Assembly: GCA_023228445.1 (NCBI GenBank)
Contig: JALOBD010000030.1
Span: forward strand, 1-17,074
Origin: Sphaerochaeta sp.
GTDB lineage: Bacteria; Spirochaetota; Spirochaetia; Sphaerochaetales; Sphaerochaetaceae
Reading direction: 5' to 3'
DNA: 17,074 nucleotides
The position numbers and the translations under genes are program-made. The notes beneath the pieces were generated by a model that searched no databases, was not told the origin of the DNA, and saw nothing but the letters and a program-made list of their open reading frames with translations. Positions 14,617 to 17,074 of this stretch are shown here, piece after piece (position 1 is the stretch's first letter; each line of letters opens with the position of its first letter).

Positions 14617-14649
14617 TCGGATATACGAATAGTATTCCTAAATAGGAAT
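14615..14649. promoter_or_regulatory. Tandem palindromic operators O1 and O2 of the aldolase operon
   Basis: O1, ATTCGGATATACGAAT (14615-14630), is symmetrical at 14 of 16 positions and covers the end of the -10 and the start site. O2, ATTCCTAAATAGGAAT (14634-14649), is a 7-2-7 palindrome. Their centres lie 19 bases apart, close to two helical turns, and both fit ATTCSKAWATASGAAT. A smaller palindrome, GAATAGTATTC, bridges them. The position predicts repression, most simply by the IclR protein encoded third in the operon. Confidence 0.65.
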
Positions 14650-14671
14650 TTAGTTTGTAGAGGAGGAGATT

Positions 14672-15310
14672 GTGGATGTACTAAAATTCATTGGTGAGCA
14701 CAAAATTGTCGCCATTGCTCGGAGAATCGACACCGAACGACTAGTCGATGCAGTGGCAGCGATGCGTGAAGGCGGAGTGAAGACCTTTGAGATCACCTTC
14801 GACCAAGCGTCCTCGTCGCTTGAGACCACCGCCCGGTCGATTGCACTGCTCAAAGAACGGTATGGTGATACGGTTGCCTTGGGGGCAGGCACTGTCTTGA
14901 ATACTGACCAGCTGAACGCTGCTGCCGACAGTGGGGCTCAGTTCATCCTCGCCCCCAACACCAACGTTTCGCTGATCGAGGCGGCCAAAAAGAGAGGGTT
15001 GGTTGCAATCCCGGGGGCGTTCACCCCCAGTGAAATCGTCACCGCGTGGGAAGCAGGAGCCGACATCGTCAAGCTCTTTCCTGCTGCCACGTTCGGCATC
15101 CCCTACCTCAAGGCGATCAGGGGGCCGATCAACCATATTCCACTGATGGCCGTCGGTGGCATCGACGAAACCAACATCAAGGTGTTTTTGGAGAACGGGT
15201 GCATGTCCGGTGGTATTGGATCGAATCTCTTTCGAGCCGACTTGATCAATGGAGGCAAATGGGATGAGCTTTCCAACCTCTCGCGCATGTTCGTTGAAGC
15301 GGCTCTATAG
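14672..15310 (+). CDS. eda: 2-dehydro-3-deoxy-phosphogluconate (KDPG/KHG) aldolase
   Basis: 212 residues starting at GTG 14672, five bases after AGGAGG. It is a class I TIM-barrel aldolase. Landmarks are KIVAIARR at the N-terminus, the general-base Glu in KTFEITFD, GAGTVL, APNTN, IPGAFTPSE, and the Schiff-base Lys134 in ADIVKLFPA. The phosphate-binding LMAVGGI and GIGSNLF follow. It should split KDPG into pyruvate and glyceraldehyde 3-phosphate. The neighbouring KDG kinase makes its substrate, so the pair completes catabolism of 2-keto-3-deoxygluconate from hexuronates or similar sugars. It is the first gene of the operon, directly under the operator-bearing promoter, and the kinase gene follows after 11 bases. 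Confidence 0.93.
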   Translation: MDVLKFIGEHKIVAIARRIDTERLVDAVAAMREGGVKTFEITFDQASSSLETTARSIALLKERYGDTVALGAGTVLNTDQLNAAADSGAQFILAPNTNVSLIEAAKKRGLVAIPGAFTPSEIVTAWEAGADIVKLFPAATFGIPYLKAIRGPINHIPLMAVGGIDETNIKVFLENGCMSGGIGSNLFRADLINGGKWDELSNLSRMFVEAAL

Positions 15311-15321
15311 GAGGAGTCAAG

Positions 15322-16344
15322 ATGGCAAAAATTGTATGTTTTGGTGAGATCATGCTCAGGTTGAACCCTGAGGGGTATCTGAGAATTCGACAGGCCAATT
15401 CGTTTTGTGCCTCCTACGCAGGGGGAGAAGCCAACGTAGCGGTTTCGCTGGCGAACTACGGTCACCACGCCAGCTTTGTTTCAGTCGTGCCGGACAACGC
15501 GCTCGGTGAGAGCTCTGCCAATGCACTGCGCCATTGGGGGGTGGATTGCTCCCAAATGTATCGTGGAGGCGATCGCCTCGGCATCTACTTTGTGGAGAAG
15601 GGAGCAAGCCAGCGCCCGTCGACGGTGATCTACGACCGCAAGGACTCGGCGATCGCCACCTCGAAGCGGGAGATGTACAACTGGCCGGAGATCTTGGACG
15701 GAGCTGATTGGTTCCACTTCACAGGCATCACCCCAGCCCTTGCCCCTGAGTTGGTGGAGATCACGCTGGATGCATGCAAGGCTGCAAAAGAGATGGGGAT
15801 CATGGTGAGCTGTGACCTCAACTATCGCAAGAAACTGTGGAGTCGTGAGGAGGCCAACGCGGCGATGAGCCGTCTCGTTCCTTATGTCGATGTATTGATC
15901 GCCAACGAAGAGGATGCCTTTGACGTCTTCTCCATCGAGGCGACCGGCGCCGATGTGGCCACCGGGGTCGTCGAGGGTGCCCACTACGAAGAGGTCGCCA
16001 AAAAGATCGTCGATCGCTTTGGCTGTAAGTACGTGGCGATCACGTTGCGTGCATCAATCTCAGCCAATGACAATAACTGGGGCGGTCTGCTCTACGATGG
16101 TGAACGCTCTTGGCTCTCGACCACCTACCCGATCCATATCGTCGATCGAGTCGGTGGAGGGGACAGCTTCGGAGGCGCCTTGATCCATGCGATGCTCTCA
16201 CAGTGGGAGAGTCAACGAGCCATCGAGTTCGCCGCTGCAGCCTCCTGCCTGAAGCAGACGATCGAATATGACTTCAACCAGGTTTCCGTGGAGGAGGTGG
16301 AGCGTTTGATGGCAGGCGATGCCTCCGGCAGGGTCAGGCGATGA
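15322..16344 (+). CDS. kdgK: PfkB-family sugar kinase, probable 2-keto-3-deoxygluconate kinase
   Basis: 340 residues with AGGAGG eight bases before the ATG. The ribokinase-type substrate motif is YAGGEANVAVSLANYG and the ATP/anion-hole motif DRVGGGDSFGGAL holds the catalytic Asp. YDRKDSAIA, then DWFHFTGI and SCDLNYRKKLW, are typical of KDG kinases as in Thermotoga TM0067. It would phosphorylate 2-keto-3-deoxygluconate at C6 to give KDPG for the adjacent aldolase. The anion-hole sequence is GGGDS rather than the commoner GAGDA, a known variation. Another ketose substrate is possible but less likely given the context. Its TGA overlaps the ATG of the regulator gene (ATGA). Confidence 0.88.
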   Translation: MAKIVCFGEIMLRLNPEGYLRIRQANSFCASYAGGEANVAVSLANYGHHASFVSVVPDNALGESSANALRHWGVDCSQMYRGGDRLGIYFVEKGASQRPSTVIYDRKDSAIATSKREMYNWPEILDGADWFHFTGITPALAPELVEITLDACKAAKEMGIMVSCDLNYRKKLWSREEANAAMSRLVPYVDVLIANEEDAFDVFSIEATGADVATGVVEGAHYEEVAKKIVDRFGCKYVAITLRASISANDNNWGGLLYDGERSWLSTTYPIHIVDRVGGGDSFGGALIHAMLSQWESQRAIEFAAAASCLKQTIEYDFNQVSVEEVERLMAGDASGRVRR

Positions 16345-17074
16345 ACCATATGCCGACGCTGAGGGTTGTCAGGATTCTTGAAACGGTGGCAGCCAACAAT
16401 GGGGAGCTGACGATGAGCGATATCGCCCGGCGTACCGCAATCCCCCCTTCGACAATCCTGCCGATCCTCCAGACGCTCACCAGCGCGCAGTTTCTCAGGC
16501 TTGATTCGAAGACAATGCGCTACTCTGTCGGCTTGAAGACCTTCCTCAGCGGAGCGGTGTTCGCCAAAAACACCTCGTATGGCGGCATCAACGCCATCGT
16601 CGACTCGATGGCCAAGGAGAGTGGAGAGACCGCCCACTTTGGTCTGCTCGAGGCCGGCGATGTCCTCTACGTTGTCAAGGCGGAGTCTCACCAGCATATC
16701 CGGATGTATTCGGAGATAGGCAGGCGTTTGCCTGCCTATGCCACCGCGGTGGGAAAAGCGTTGCTGGGGTACCACTCCCGCACCGAGCTGGAGCAGCTCT
16801 ATCCCGATGGCCTCAAGCCGTTGACGGAGCACACCATCACCGACTTCGACCACCTCGCTGCCCAGCTGGCTGTGGTCAAGCAGGGAGGCTTTGCCTACGA
16901 GTGGGAGGAGTCGAACCCGGGTATCAGTTGTATTGCCAGGCCGCTGGTCCATGATGGCAAGATTGTTGCGGCATTCAGTATTGTCATTCCGACCTTCCGC
17001 TCCACCGATGAGCTGAAAGCGAAGGCAGAGCAGATCCTCATCGAAGCTTCCCGCTCGGCGGAGACACTGTTGCC
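16341..17074 (+). CDS. IclR family transcriptional regulator, runs off the window end
   Basis: The frame is open from ATG 16341 to the window edge, about 244 codons. IclR proteins are usually 250-260 residues, so only a few residues are missing. The N-terminal winged helix reads LRVVRILETVAANNGELTMSDIARRTAIPPSTILPILQTLTSAQFLRLD. The effector domain contains ETAHFGLLEAGDVLYVVKAES, the family-typical LPAYATAVGKALLGYHS, and GFAYEWEESNPGISCIARPLVHDGKIVAAFSIVIP. It overlaps the kinase stop by four bases and so is the third gene of the operon. By analogy with KdgR-type regulators it likely represses the operon until a KDG-related ligand binds. It would bind the tandem palindromes at 14615-14649 and control its own synthesis; that link is an inference. 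Confidence 0.92.
   Translation, partial: MNHMPTLRVVRILETVAANNGELTMSDIARRTAIPPSTILPILQTLTSAQFLRLDSKTMRYSVGLKTFLSGAVFAKNTSYGGINAIVDSMAKESGETAHFGLLEAGDVLYVVKAESHQHIRMYSEIGRRLPAYATAVGKALLGYHSRTELEQLYPDGLKPLTEHTITDFDHLAAQLAVVKQGGFAYEWEESNPGISCIARPLVHDGKIVAAFSIVIPTFRSTDELKAKAEQILIEASRSAETLL

Noticed and set aside
16212..16952. A 246-codon minus-strand frame over the kinase end and IclR gene
   Set aside because: The + strand reads a complete IclR winged helix and effector domain coupled by ATGA to the kinase.

Overview
The window looks like a compact, fairly GC-rich chromosomal segment of an anaerobic diderm bacterium, most likely a spirochaete of the Sphaerochaeta type. That assignment is an inference from gene content: a TGS-domain nucleoside kinase, a tungsten-oxidoreductase-family protein, a ferredoxin/Crp-Fnr pair, lipoproteins, an outer-membrane barrel and a Thermotoga-like KDG cluster. 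It does not come from a marker gene. Seventeen genes and one pseudogene fill almost all of it. Genes are packed so tightly that three convergent pairs overlap and a fourth abuts, with no visible terminators.

Layout. 1-405 (-) is the start of a nucleoside kinase. 451-2175 (+) is a divergent aldehyde:ferredoxin oxidoreductase homologue that has lost its iron-sulfur cysteines. 2121-2654 (-) is a YfcE-type phosphoesterase. 2769-5451 (+) holds a monoacylglycerol-lipase-like hydrolase, a YihY/BrkB membrane protein and an unknown 158-residue protein. 5422-6483 (-) is a Crp/Fnr regulator followed directly by a small lipoprotein gene. It is divergent from a ferredoxin-type protein (6571-7239, +), with a palindromic candidate operator between them.

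7236-12105 (-) is a tightly coupled five-gene operon: LolD/MacB-type ATPase, two FtsX-fold permeases, a LolA-like periplasmic protein and an outer-membrane beta-barrel. A clear sigma70 promoter lies upstream at 12123-12151. Together these could form one route from inner to outer membrane. 12320-12932 (+) is a decayed Fic gene with an intact catalytic motif. 12933-13769 (-) is a pirin and 13872-14393 (-) a gamma-carbonic-anhydrase-like hexapeptide protein.

14672-17074 (+) is a KDPG aldolase - KDG kinase - IclR regulator operon. Its start region carries a near-consensus promoter (TTGACA-N17-TATTAT) and two tandem 16-bp palindromes over and just after the -10. This suggests 2-keto-3-deoxygluconate catabolism under local repressor control. 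Two strong hairpins lie further upstream. No tRNA, rRNA, CRISPR array, insertion sequence or phage gene was seen.
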